Position numbers and translations under genes: made by a program
In this document: piece after piece, positions 8,361 to 16,881 of the stretch
Layout: the number at the start of each line of letters is the position of its first letter
Numbering within the stretch: the first letter of the stretch is position 1
The notes under the pieces: model-generated
The model's database searches: none
What the model was told of the DNA's origin: nothing
What the model saw: only the letters and a program-made list of their open reading frames with translations
NCBI GenBank assembly: GCA_038146985.1
Contig: JAYQSQ010000015.1
Span: 1 to 64,000, forward strand
DNA from: JADHLJ01 sp038146985
GTDB taxonomy: Bacteria; Pseudomonadota; Alphaproteobacteria; Thalassobaculales; Thalassobaculaceae
Reading direction: 5' to 3'
DNA: 64,000 bases

Positions 8361-9275
8361 ATGAGCAGCAGCACCGCCCCGGCCTCAACCCTGCCAGAGG
8401 CCCAGATACCCGGCGTCTATCACCGCCGCATCGGCGACATGGTGGTCAGCGCGATCAGCGACGGTTATCTCGACGGCAATCTCGAGGTGCTGATCAATGT
8501 CGACCGCGGCGATGCGGAGCGGCTGTTGGCCGACGCGTTTCGGCCGCTGCCGGGCCGGCGGACATCGGTGAACACCTTCGTCGTGCGTGCGCCCGGCCGA
8601 CCCGCCGTGGTGATCGACGCCGGGTCGGGTACCTATCTCTTCGATACCGCCGGCCAGCAGCAGAAGAACCTGGCGGCGGCGGGCATCGACGCCAAGGAGA
8701 TCGGCTCGGTCCTGCTGACCCATATGCATCCCGACCATGCCGGCGGATTGCTGGATCCCAAGACCAAGGCACTGCTGTTCCCGAACGCCGAACTGGTGGT
8801 GCATGAAAAAGAGCTCGGCCACTGGATGAGCGAGGAAAACTACGCCGCCATCGCCGGAAACGCGATGCATGAGCGGTTTTTCGGCTGTGCCCGAGATCAG
8901 GTCACGCCCTATCTCGGCCAGACCCGGACTTTCAAGGCGGGAGAGGTCGCGCCCGGCATTCACGCGATCGATTGTCCGGGACACACGCCGGGTCACAGTT
9001 CTTTCCTGATCACTTCGGGGGACGAGTCTTTGCTGATCTGGGGCGACACCGTGCACGTTCCCGAGGTGCAGGTCGCCCTGCCCGAGACCGGTGTCACCTA
9101 TGACATCGATCCCGCCGACGCGGTCGCCACGCGGCGGCGGATCTTCGACATGGCCGCGTCCGAGCGTCTGCTGGTCGCCGGCCTGCACCTGCACTTCCCG
9201 GCCTTCTCCTGGCTCAAGCGGCAGGGGAATGGTTACGCCCTGGTCCCGGAGGCCTGGGATCAGGCGTTTCGCTGA
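8361..9275 (+). CDS. MBL-fold metallo-hydrolase
   Basis: A 304-residue metallo-beta-lactamase-fold enzyme with the metal-binding motif HMHPDHAGG (HxHxDH) near residue 119. A further His lies in DCPGHTPGHSS, and the bridging Asp in IWGDTVHV. The opening segment with YHRRIGDMVVSAISDG is typical of the AHL-lactonase-like/quorum-quenching and SoxH-like subgroup of MBL proteins. There is no signal peptide, so it is cytoplasmic. It follows the aminotransferase by 32 bases on the same strand and converges with the CoA-transferase operon at 21 bases. The substrate (lactone, thioester or other) cannot be named from sequence. Confidence 0.9.
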   Translation: MSSSTAPASTLPEAQIPGVYHRRIGDMVVSAISDGYLDGNLEVLINVDRGDAERLLADAFRPLPGRRTSVNTFVVRAPGRPAVVIDAGSGTYLFDTAGQQQKNLAAAGIDAKEIGSVLLTHMHPDHAGGLLDPKTKALLFPNAELVVHEKELGHWMSEENYAAIAGNAMHERFFGCARDQVTPYLGQTRTFKAGEVAPGIHAIDCPGHTPGHSSFLITSGDESLLIWGDTVHVPEVQVALPETGVTYDIDPADAVATRRRIFDMAASERLLVAGLHLHFPAFSWLKRQGNGYALVPEAWDQAFR

Positions 9276-9296
9276 AACCGGTCAAGGCCTTTCGCT

Positions 9297-9977
9297 TTAC
9301 TCGACCTCCAGATCCGGCACCACCAACGGCCTGCAGTCACCCGCGATGGCGATCGGGGCGCCGGTTCTGGCCTTCAGTTCCTCGGCGCTGACTCCCTCAA
9401 TGATCTCTCGCGCGACGAAACCGTCCGAGGTCACCTGCACTACGGCGATATCCGAGTAGATCCAGTCCACACAGCCCGGCGCGGTTAGCGGAAGAGTGCA
9501 GGCTTCCAGGAGGCGCGGGGCGCCGTCCCTGGTATTGTACTGCATCAGCGCCCAAGTCGATTTGGCGCCCGCCGCCAGATCCATGGCGCCGCCGACCAAG
9601 GGCCCCTTGTTCGGGACCCGGGAATCCCAATTCGCCAGATCCCCGTTCATCGCCACCTCGAAGGCGCCGAGAATGGTCACATCGATATGCCCGCCTCGGA
9701 TCATCGCGAAGGAATTGACGGAATCGACGATCGAGGCGCCGTCGCGCAACGTGATCGTTCGGCTCCCGGCATCCACGAGATCGTGGTCTTCCTTGCCGGG
9801 TTCTGCCTCGGGGCCGACGCCGAGCACCCCATTCTCCGATTGCAGAAAAATATCGCGGTCCGCCGGCATGTAGTTCGATACCAGTACGGGCATCCCGAGA
9901 CCGAGATTGACGACCCCGCCATCGGGCAAGTCCTGGGCCGCCCGCCAGGCCATTTGGTTCCTGTTGAGCGCGCTCAT
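9297..9977 (-). CDS. CoA-transferase family I, subunit B
   Basis: The beta subunit of a two-chain 3-oxoacid-type CoA-transferase, 226 residues. The catalytic glutamate is expected in QSENGVLGVGP near residue 50, the motif that carries the covalent CoA thioester in this family. The N-terminal PDGGVVNLGLGMP and the later GGHIDVTILGAFEV segment are also diagnostic. Its start overlaps the end of the subunit A gene by 4 bases (translational coupling). Pathway candidates are succinyl-CoA:3-ketoacid or 3-oxoadipate transfer. The neighbours (LLM oxidoreductase, MlrC protein, HAD) suggest a catabolic route different from either. Confidence 0.93.
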   Translation of the reverse strand: MSALNRNQMAWRAAQDLPDGGVVNLGLGMPVLVSNYMPADRDIFLQSENGVLGVGPEAEPGKEDHDLVDAGSRTITLRDGASIVDSVNSFAMIRGGHIDVTILGAFEVAMNGDLANWDSRVPNKGPLVGGAMDLAAGAKSTWALMQYNTRDGAPRLLEACTLPLTAPGCVDWIYSDIAVVQVTSDGFVAREIIEGVSAEELKARTGAPIAIAGDCRPLVVPDLEVE

Positions 9978-10651
9978 GACACGCCTCCCACCGCAACGAC
10001 TTTATTCACATAGACCCCCGGAAGTTGCACCTCGCCTTGCGGCATGGCGTCCCCCAGCGCCTCGCGGACCTCGGCGACCGTATGGGTGCAGGCGGTGGCC
10101 ATGGCGGTGCCAAAATTCATCTGGGTGTAGCGGAAGCTGACATTGCCGTAGCGGTCCGCCCGGTCGCCCCGGATCAGGGCGAGGTCACCTGTGATCGCGG
10201 TCTCCAGAATATGCGGCCGGCCATTGAACTCCCGGATTTCCTTTCCGGCGCCGAGATCGGTGCCGTAGCCGGCGGCCGTGTAGAAGGCCGGAATGCCCGC
10301 TCCGCCGGCCCGGATACGTTCGGAAAAACTGCCCTGGGGCACGCATTCGAGCTCGATCTTGCCATCGCGCCATAGCTCCTCGAACTGCGAGAGTTCACGG
10401 CCGCGCCCCCGCGCCGCGCTGACGATCACCTTGGCAACCAGCCCCGCCTCAATCAGCTTTTCCGTGCGCGAATACGGGTGTGTCGCCGAATTGACGACCA
10501 GGGTGATTTCCCGCGGCCCGATCTCCAGCAGGGCTTCCTGAAGCACATTCGCAAACCCGGCACGACCGAAGCCCGAGAGCATAACGACGGCGCCGTCCTT
10601 GACCGGGCCGATGCCTTCCACGGCGGATGCCGCGCGTTTGTCGATGGCCAT
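9974..10651 (-). CDS. CoA-transferase family I, subunit A
   Basis: The alpha subunit (225 residues) pairing with the downstream subunit B. It shows the usual opening with DGAVVMLSGFGRAG, the RGRGRELSQFE segment and the long loop with AAGYGTDLGAGKE near residue 120. The C-terminal part contains DRADRYGNVSFR, matching the family's NLxY.G motif region. It starts 6 bases after the stop of the LLM oxidoreductase and overlaps subunit B by 4 bases, so it is the fourth gene of a five-gene operon. The acid acceptor is unknown. Confidence 0.92.
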   Translation of the reverse strand: MAIDKRAASAVEGIGPVKDGAVVMLSGFGRAGFANVLQEALLEIGPREITLVVNSATHPYSRTEKLIEAGLVAKVIVSAARGRGRELSQFEELWRDGKIELECVPQGSFSERIRAGGAGIPAFYTAAGYGTDLGAGKEIREFNGRPHILETAITGDLALIRGDRADRYGNVSFRYTQMNFGTAMATACTHTVAEVREALGDAMPQGEVQLPGVYVNKVVAVGGVS

Positions 10652-10657
10652 GTCTTG

Positions 10658-11653
10658 TTATCCTCCAGCGCAGGCTTCGATCGCCGCCATGAAGCGGGCC
10701 TTGGCGTCACCACCCCTCACGAAGGGGCTGATAATGGGAAGGTCAATTCCCGAATCCCGGTAAGCGGCAATCCGCTCCCGGCATTCCTTGGGCGTGCCGC
10801 AGACGCTTGTCGCATCGACCATGGCGTCGCTGACCGCGCGGACCGCGCCCGCCATGTCGCCCTTCCGATACGCCTCGGCGATATCGCGCGCCTCTTGCTC
10901 GAAGCCGTGGCTGGCGATCAGCTTGTTGTAGCGGGGGAAGAAGCCGGCATAGAGCGCCAGGCCCGGGCGCATCATCTCCATCGCCTCGGCCCGGCTGTCG
11001 GCGACCGCCGTCGGCAGCAGCGACGTGACCTCGATCCGCGAGGCATCCCGTCCGGCCCTGGCCGCGCCCGTGGCAAGGCTCTTCCGGATTTCGGCCGCCG
11101 TCTTTACCGTACTGCGGGTCAGGATGATGCCGTCGGAAACCTCGCCGCAGACTTCCACCATCTTGGGAAACAGTCCGGCGAGATAGATCGGCAGTTTCGG
11201 GCGATACGGCTTGAACCACAGCTCGAACTTCTCGATCCGTAAGGTTTCGCCTTCGTAGGAGACGGTACCGTCGGCCAATAGCTGACGGATCAGCGCGACG
11301 GTCTCGCGCACCCGGGTGATCGGCTTGCCGAAGGTGATGCCATGCTCGGGCTCGACCTGAACCTTATGGCTGGAACCCAGGCCCAGAGTGAACCGGCCGC
11401 CCGAAAGGTCGTCTACCGTCGCCGCCGCCATGGCGATGGTCGGCGCGGACCGCACGAAGACACTGCTGATCGCGGTGCCGAGCCGGATCTTGGATGTCGC
11501 AACGGCGCAGGCGGACAGGACCGCGAATTGGTCGCCGCCATGTCCTTCCGTGACCCAGGCCGAGTCGTAGCCCAATTCCTCGGCGCGCCTGACGCAGTCG
11601 ACGATCCCCGAGGCGGTCGCCCCGCCGGAAAACGCTACCCCAATCCGGGCCAT
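10658..11653 (-). CDS. LLM-class flavin-dependent oxidoreductase
   Basis: A 331-residue luciferase-like (bacterial luciferase alpha/F420-reductase fold) TIM-barrel protein. The N-terminus MARIGVAFSGG, the EELGYDSAWVTEGHGG segment near residue 27 and LGLGSSHKVQ near 95 are the family landmarks, the last typical of the 5,10-methylenetetrahydromethanopterin-reductase-like branch. It would use FMN or F420 as cofactor. It lies between the MlrC gene (29 bases upstream) and the CoA-transferase genes (6 bases downstream), so it probably oxidises or reduces an intermediate in that pathway. Confidence 0.9.
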   Translation of the reverse strand: MARIGVAFSGGATASGIVDCVRRAEELGYDSAWVTEGHGGDQFAVLSACAVATSKIRLGTAISSVFVRSAPTIAMAAATVDDLSGGRFTLGLGSSHKVQVEPEHGITFGKPITRVRETVALIRQLLADGTVSYEGETLRIEKFELWFKPYRPKLPIYLAGLFPKMVEVCGEVSDGIILTRSTVKTAAEIRKSLATGAARAGRDASRIEVTSLLPTAVADSRAEAMEMMRPGLALYAGFFPRYNKLIASHGFEQEARDIAEAYRKGDMAGAVRAVSDAMVDATSVCGTPKECRERIAAYRDSGIDLPIISPFVRGGDAKARFMAAIEACAGG

Positions 11654-11682
11654 ATCGGTCCCCCAGATCCGTCCCTGTATGC

Positions 11683-13161
11683 TCAGGGCTCGTTGATGTT
11701 ATCCAGAGGATAGATCGGGCGGCGCACCTTCTGGAAGTCCAGGAGTGTGTTATCCGACGTGGTCACCCCGTATCCGTCGCAGGTGATCGTATGCTTGCCG
11801 AGATCGCCGAAGCCGGCGCGATAGTGGATCCGCGATTTCAGCAACAGGTACCGTTTGTGCTTGGGCTGAATGCCGACCGACGTGAAAACCCCGACGTCCC
11901 AGGGCTCGTGATGGCGTGAGGTGATCACGATCTCCATATCACCGGTGTCCAGGACCCCGGTGTGACCCATCATTACCTTGACGCCGGTATACATCGGCCC
12001 GCGCACGATCCACTCGCCGTTGGTCAGGGTCTTTACCGTTCCGGTCACCTCCAGCGGCTCCCCGGTCCTGGCGATCGAAGGCATGTCCGTCTTGCCGCCG
12101 AGTTGCAAGGTGACGGTGGCGCCGATGCCGGCTTTCTGCATCGCCGCGACCGCATTCGGGTCATAGACCGCGGCCACCGCCACATCCTTCAAGCCCTGAC
12201 GCAGGACTTCCTCGATGACGACCATCACGTCCTGGGTGCCGCCCGAGCCGACATTGTCGGCATGGTCGAGCAGCAGGACCGGGCCGTCCGTCAGGGTCTT
12301 CGCGCGGGCCACCGCGTCTTCCAGGGGCTCGCCCCTGTAGACGAAATCCTCGCGCGCCTTCCACATGGCGTCGACCAGCCGGTCCCGCCAGGATTCGGCC
12401 AGCGCCCTGTCACCATCGGCGACCACGCAGACCGACGCGCCGGCATCGTGAAAATCGGCAAGTGGGAAACCGCCGAACACCGTCGCCGCCAGGATGCCGG
12501 GCTCGGCTTCCGCCGCGCGGGCCATGTCGAGCAGGCTCTTCATCGGCTCGTCGTCATGGCCCATGCGCAGGGTCTGGGCCAGCAGCGGCGGGCGGCCCCA
12601 GGCCATCACTGGCCGATTCCTGCCGGCGAGGTGGTCCAGCATCACCCATCCGATCTGCTCACCGACCGCGCGCATGTCCACATGCGGATAGGTCTTGTAG
12701 CCGATCAGGCAGGTGCAGTTGTCGATCATCTTCTGGGTGAGATTGGTGTGCAGATCGTAGGTCACCGCGATCGGCAGATCGGGCGCGATCGCCCGCATGC
12801 GTTCCAGCAGCGTCCCCTCGCCGTCGTCGGTAACCTCCGAGACCATGGCGCCATGCAGATCCAGCAGGGCCGCGTCGATGCCGTCCCGAACCGCGTCAAG
12901 GATCTTGCCGGTCATGAACGCATAGGCCTCGGCCTCGACCTTGCCCGACGGCATGGCTTCCGCCGCGATCGGGGTGACCACTTCGTGGCCGGCCGCCTCG
13001 GCGAGATCCAGGTAGGCGCCGAACGGCATGCCCGTCCCCTTATAGGCAGCATAGGCCGCCTCACCCACATGCCCGCCCCAGGCCATGAACCGGTCGAGGT
13101 CGGTGCGCACCGGCGAAAAGGTATTGGTCTCGTGTTTCATCATCGCAACGAGAAGGCGCAT
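11683..13161 (-). CDS. M81 family metallopeptidase (MlrC-like)
   Basis: A 492-residue protein of the M81/MlrC family, whose namesake is the third enzyme of microcystin breakdown in Sphingomonas. Family marks are MKHETNTFSPVRT at the N-terminus, LDLHGAMVSEV near residue 140, TYDLHTNLT near 165 and LLDHADNVGSGGTQD near 290; these His and Asp residues are candidate zinc ligands. Most members outside microcystin degraders have no known substrate, so calling it a peptidase is by family name only. It is the second gene of the HAD-MlrC-LLM-CoA-transferase operon. Confidence 0.92.
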   Translation of the reverse strand: MRLLVAMMKHETNTFSPVRTDLDRFMAWGGHVGEAAYAAYKGTGMPFGAYLDLAEAAGHEVVTPIAAEAMPSGKVEAEAYAFMTGKILDAVRDGIDAALLDLHGAMVSEVTDDGEGTLLERMRAIAPDLPIAVTYDLHTNLTQKMIDNCTCLIGYKTYPHVDMRAVGEQIGWVMLDHLAGRNRPVMAWGRPPLLAQTLRMGHDDEPMKSLLDMARAAEAEPGILAATVFGGFPLADFHDAGASVCVVADGDRALAESWRDRLVDAMWKAREDFVYRGEPLEDAVARAKTLTDGPVLLLDHADNVGSGGTQDVMVVIEEVLRQGLKDVAVAAVYDPNAVAAMQKAGIGATVTLQLGGKTDMPSIARTGEPLEVTGTVKTLTNGEWIVRGPMYTGVKVMMGHTGVLDTGDMEIVITSRHHEPWDVGVFTSVGIQPKHKRYLLLKSRIHYRAGFGDLGKHTITCDGYGVTTSDNTLLDFQKVRRPIYPLDNINEP

Positions 13162-13223
13162 CCGAAGCTCCGAGGGTTGCCGCGGCGCCCGAATGGACGC
13201 GTAGGAAGAACGGCGAGAGTTTA

Positions 13224-13952
13224 TTATGGCGCCAATATTCCCGCCAGTTCGGCGAAATCCTTGACGATCAGGTCAGGTTGATGCGGGCTTTGGCCGAAAG
13301 GCCGGCGCCGGCGATCGATGAACACCGTACGCATGCCCCAAGCCTTGGCGCCTATACAATCAAAAGCGTGGTTGGCGACGAACAGCATCCCGCTGCGCTC
13401 AATTTCAGGGAAATTCGCTGAAATGATTTCCTCGGCCTTGGCGTAGGACCGTCTGTCCGGCTTGAAGGCCCCGGATTCCTGCACGGATATCGTCAGATCG
13501 AAATCGAACCCGATATGCGGCTTGGCGGCTTGCAGCATATCGCGATCACCGTTCGAGAGGATGACCAGTCTGTATCGCCGGCGCAGCCGGTGCAGCGCGT
13601 CGATCACGTCGGGAAACGGTTTCAGGCTTTCGATCTGGCTGACCAGCCATTCGACCTCGCCTTGGTCATGGGCTATCCCGGCGCGGTCCATCACCTGGCT
13701 GACCGCTCGGTGGCCGATTTGGCGGTAGGGCGTGTGGCCCCGGTCGATGAGCGAGTCGATCATCGAATCCTCGAAATGCGTCCGCCGCCACCAGGTCACG
13801 AACTGATTCGGACTGCCGACCCAGCCCTTGCCCTTCAAAAACGGCGTCACTGCCTCGACCAGGCCCTTCTGCATATCGACCACCGTGCCATACTGATCGA
13901 ATACCAGGGCTTTGATCTCTCGCTTCAGGATATCGGCGGTTGCGGCGGACAT
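13224..13952 (-). CDS. HAD-superfamily hydrolase, haloacid dehalogenase type II
   Basis: A 242-residue hydrolase from the ATG at 13952 (MSAATADILK); an alternative start lies 20 codons upstream but adds no similarity. The HAD motifs are in order: the nucleophile Asp in LVFDQYGTVVDM, the motif II Ser/Asn in LVILSNGD, the motif III Lys in FKPDRRSY and the acidic motif IV segment in FVANHAFDCIGA. DQYGT rather than DxDGT, together with the SNG and ANHAFD segments, places it in the L-2-haloacid dehalogenase subgroup. It is the first gene of the operon, 62 bases ahead of MlrC. Whether it removes halide or phosphate is untested. Confidence 0.9.
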   Translation of the reverse strand: MSAATADILKREIKALVFDQYGTVVDMQKGLVEAVTPFLKGKGWVGSPNQFVTWWRRTHFEDSMIDSLIDRGHTPYRQIGHRAVSQVMDRAGIAHDQGEVEWLVSQIESLKPFPDVIDALHRLRRRYRLVILSNGDRDMLQAAKPHIGFDFDLTISVQESGAFKPDRRSYAKAEEIISANFPEIERSGMLFVANHAFDCIGAKAWGMRTVFIDRRRRPFGQSPHQPDLIVKDFAELAGILAP

Positions 13953-14048
13953 GAGGCCTCCAGGGTAGGTCCATGCCAAGTGTGCGGCGAATTCGCGGAG
14001 CTCGCAATTCACAGGGTTGGGCCCGCGGCGGCGCCGGCCCGATTCGCC

Positions 14049-15101
14049 CTAACCCGGCTTATCCGCGACAAAAAGCTTGGACAGATAGACAGGCGCACAC
14101 GAAACCGGCCGCAAGCCCGTCCCTTCGAGCACCGCCCCGAGGTCATGCTCCAGGTAGTCGCGGTAGTAGGGCTCATGGAAGGCTTCCGGGAATCCTAGGA
14201 GGGCCGGATCGAGGGCCGGCATGTCACCGAGTTGCAGGCTGTCCAGCAGGATCAGCCGGCCGCCGGGCTTGAGGACCCGAGTCATTTCCGAGACGACGGT
14301 TTCACGCACGTCCCTCGGCAACTCATGGAACAGGTAGATGCAGGTGACGATGTCTTGCGAGGCGTCCGGGAGCGGTATCGACTCGCCATTGCCCTGAAGG
14401 AAGTCGATCCTCGTGACGGCTTTGCCCCGGGCTCGCGCCCGGTCAAGGTACGGCGGGCTGAGGTCCAGCCCCGTCAGAGCCAATTCCGGCCAGTTATGCC
14501 GGATCTCCGCAAGAAAGCCGCCGGTTCCACACGCGACATCCAACAAAGAGACAGGCTCGGTGCCAGAGGGTTGCCCCAGAAAATCGCCGATCGGAGGCAG
14601 CGCCTGGCGACGCATCGCATCCGCCGTCCCGGTGAATAGGACCTCGACCTGGAAATCATAGAGTTCGGCGGAACGCCTGCTGAGATAGCCGTCGGTTTGA
14701 TAGTGGAAATTCCGGGTGAAATACTCCGGATAGGCGCCCTCGCCAACCAAGGCCCGCGCTTCGGTCGCCGCGCCGGCGATTCGCCGGGCGCGGGCGCGCG
14801 GGAGATCACGATAATAGCGAAAGAGATCACGGACCGCCTCGAGCGGGTCCGGCACCATGTCGCGCGGCGCGCGATAGCGGCCCGCGGCGATATTCGCCGC
14901 GTCCCGGCGTACCAGTTCCACCGCTCCACGCGCCAGCGCCCGTCGGGTCCGGCGCGAGCGTTGCCGTGCCTCGGGTGAAAGCACGGCCCGTCTGGACCGC
15001 ACTTCTTCATCAAGGCGCCGCGTCAGTAGATAGTGGCCGGTGAACCAGGCCATTCTCGCGGTCTGGCTGATGGCGTAGCCGAGGCGGTCCCGCGCGCGCA
15101 T
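14049..15101 (-). CDS. Class I SAM-dependent methyltransferase with N-terminal helical extension
   Basis: A 350-residue protein from the ATG at 15101. The first roughly 150 residues are charged and helical (many RR and EARQRSRR segments, then YFTRNFHYQTDGYLS). The C-terminal half is a methyltransferase with motif I LLDVACGTGGFLA near 190, acidic GLDLSP, and the UbiE-like LHEL-type segment CIYLFHELPRDV followed by VLKPGGRLILLD. The layout resembles chloroplast- and cyanobacteria-type methyltransferases of quinone or lipid metabolism, but the acceptor is not identifiable. It is divergent from pgk; a 9-bp hairpin lies in its leader. Confidence 0.87.
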   Translation of the reverse strand: MRARDRLGYAISQTARMAWFTGHYLLTRRLDEEVRSRRAVLSPEARQRSRRTRRALARGAVELVRRDAANIAAGRYRAPRDMVPDPLEAVRDLFRYYRDLPRARARRIAGAATEARALVGEGAYPEYFTRNFHYQTDGYLSRRSAELYDFQVEVLFTGTADAMRRQALPPIGDFLGQPSGTEPVSLLDVACGTGGFLAEIRHNWPELALTGLDLSPPYLDRARARGKAVTRIDFLQGNGESIPLPDASQDIVTCIYLFHELPRDVRETVVSEMTRVLKPGGRLILLDSLQLGDMPALDPALLGFPEAFHEPYYRDYLEHDLGAVLEGTGLRPVSCAPVYLSKLFVADKPG

Positions 15102-15119
15102 CGTCTCTCCCTCTACGGT

Positions 15120-15142
15120 GTCCCTGGGGGTGTCCCAGGGAC
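15120..15142. repeat. Perfect 9-bp hairpin in the methyltransferase/pgk divergent region
   Basis: GTCCCTGGG (15120-15128), a 5-base loop, then CCCAGGGAC (15134-15142). It lies 19 bases upstream of the methyltransferase ATG, where a ribosome site would be expected on that strand, and 114 bases from the pgk start. No T-run follows on either strand, so it is not a classical terminator. An operator or a leader RNA hairpin are possible. Confidence 0.6.
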
Positions 15143-15255
15143 ATTGGAAACCGGACCGGTGAATGCAATCCCTCGACGGCATCATCCATCCGGTTGCACG
15201 GCGCCGGAACCTGTGATTGAAAACGCCGCGCGCCTCCTTCCGACGGATATTCCCC

Positions 15256-16452
15256 ATGAGCACCTGCAAGACCCTCGACGATTTCGATCCCAAAGGCAAA
15301 CGCGTGCTGTTGCGCGTCGACCTCAATGTCCCGATGCGGGATGGAAGAGTGACGGATGCGACGCGGATAGAACGCGTCGCGCCGACGATCTCCGAACTCT
15401 CGCGGCGGGGCGCCCGGGTCATCGTGATGTCGCATTTCGGCAGACCGAAGGGAAAGCGCGAACCGTCGATGTCGCTGGCGCCGCTGGTGGAGCCGCTCTC
15501 GGATGCGTTGGGCGGGCGGGCGGTTCGTTTCGCCGAGGATTGCGTCGGCACCGCCGCCTCATCGGTGATCACGGAGCTCGGGGAAGGCGACGTCGCGCTT
15601 CTAGAAAATCTCCGCTTCCATGACGAGGAAGAGGCCAACGACGACGCCTTTGCCGAAGCTCTCTCGGCTTTGGGTGATGTCTATGTAAATGACGCATTTG
15701 CCGCCGCGCACCGGGCGCACGCCTCTATCGAGGCAGTGGCCCGGAAACGCCCGGCCTTCGCGGGACGCCTCATGCAAGCCGAGCTCGAAGCCCTCGGCGC
15801 GGCGCTGGAGAACCCGAAAAGACCGGTCGCCGCGATTGTCGGGGGCGCCAAGGTCTCCACTAAGCTGGAGCTGCTCGGCAATCTGGTCGGCAAAGTCGAC
15901 CTCTTGATCATCGGTGGCGGGATGGCCAATACCTTCCTGTTCGCGCGTGGACTGGATGTCGGGGCCTCCCTCGCGGAACGGGACCTCGCGGATACCGCCA
16001 GGAAGATCGAGGGACAAGCCAAGGAGGCCGGCTGCGAAATTCTGTTGCAGGACGACGCGGTTGTCGCTGGCGCCTTGCAGGCCGGGGTGGAAACCAGGAT
16101 CGTCCCGGTGGACCGGGTCCCTTCGGACATGATGATTCTCGATGCCGGACGCGCGTCGGCCGAGCGTTTCGCCGAAGCCGTCTCGGGCTGCCGGACATTG
16201 GTGTGGAACGGGCCGCTCGGCGCCTTCGAAATCCCGCCGTTCGACGGGGCAACCCGCGCCCTGGCGACTCACGTCGCGGCATTGACGGAGGCCGATAAGT
16301 TGCTCTCGGTCGCCGGCGGTGGCGATACCGTCGCAGCCCTCGCCCAGGCCGGAGTCCAGGACCGTTTCAGCTATGTTTCGACCGCCGGGGGCGCGTTCCT
16401 GGAATGGATGGAAGGCAAGGAGCTTCCGGGCGTAGCGGTCCTGTACCGCTAG
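15256..16452 (+). CDS. pgk: Phosphoglycerate kinase
   Basis: Catalyses 1,3-bisphosphoglycerate + ADP to 3-phosphoglycerate + ATP in glycolysis and gluconeogenesis; cytosolic monomer. The 398 residues match the bacterial length. Marks are the substrate-binding RVDLNVPMRDG near residue 20, SHFGRPKGKREPSMSL near 60, VNDAFAAAHRAHAS near 160, GGAKVSTKLELL near 195 and the C-terminal nucleotide motif SVAGGGDTVAAL near 350. The ATG at 15256 (MSTCKTLDDF) was preferred over an upstream start because it gives the family N-terminus. Its neighbours are unrelated, so it is probably a single-gene unit. Confidence 0.97.
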   Translation: MSTCKTLDDFDPKGKRVLLRVDLNVPMRDGRVTDATRIERVAPTISELSRRGARVIVMSHFGRPKGKREPSMSLAPLVEPLSDALGGRAVRFAEDCVGTAASSVITELGEGDVALLENLRFHDEEEANDDAFAEALSALGDVYVNDAFAAAHRAHASIEAVARKRPAFAGRLMQAELEALGAALENPKRPVAAIVGGAKVSTKLELLGNLVGKVDLLIIGGGMANTFLFARGLDVGASLAERDLADTARKIEGQAKEAGCEILLQDDAVVAGALQAGVETRIVPVDRVPSDMMILDAGRASAERFAEAVSGCRTLVWNGPLGAFEIPPFDGATRALATHVAALTEADKLLSVAGGGDTVAALAQAGVQDRFSYVSTAGGAFLEWMEGKELPGVAVLYR

Positions 16453-16478
16453 TGCGTACTGTCGAATCGGCGGATTTC

Positions 16479-16507
16479 TTGACTTTCCATGCCTTCCGTC
16501 CTACATT
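16479..16507 (+). promoter_or_regulatory. Sigma70-type promoter for the small gene at 16529
   Basis: TTGACT (16479-16484) and TACATT (16502-16507) separated by 17 bases, 21 bases ahead of the ATG, with a purine-rich ribosome site (GAGGAGGACAG) between. Spacing and sequence are close to consensus; not tested. Confidence 0.55.
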
Positions 16508-16528
16508 TGCTAGGTAGAGGAGGACAGA

Positions 16529-16783
16529 ATGGTCCAACCCGCGATACCACCGTCAATACCGACAAACGCGGTACTGCCGAATCTGGTCGTGCCCCGTCCG
16601 GTGGAACAGCTGCGCAATAACGGCGTGCGGCCCAACACTCCGCAGGGTATTACGGCGACCGATGAAGACCGTGCGGTCGACGGGCAGGATTCGCGCCGGG
16701 ACGCGGATCGCGCGACCGCGGAGCGACAGACCGCGCGCGGTGGTTTCGACGCCCGCGGCGGTACTTTGGATCTGGTGGTCTAA
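16529..16783 (+). CDS. Small conserved-looking protein, function unknown
   Basis: An 84-residue protein with a strong ribosome site and a near-consensus promoter. The first third is proline-rich (PAIPPSIPTNAVLPN), the middle is charged (TDEDRAVDGQDSRRDADR) and the C-terminus ends RGGTLDLVV. Short alphaproteobacterial proteins ending in a hydrophobic RG.L.D..V motif are familiar from memory but have no assigned role. No membrane segment or signal peptide. It is probably transcribed alone, as the NUDIX gene starts 98 bases downstream. Confidence 0.65.
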   Translation: MVQPAIPPSIPTNAVLPNLVVPRPVEQLRNNGVRPNTPQGITATDEDRAVDGQDSRRDADRATAERQTARGGFDARGGTLDLVV

Positions 16784-16881
16784 AGCCCCCTCCGACGCCC
16801 CCCTTCGCGCGACGTTTTCCCTCGACCTTTCAAGGCCAGATACGGCTTGCCGCCCGATGGATCGCGCGGCACAGTAGATCC

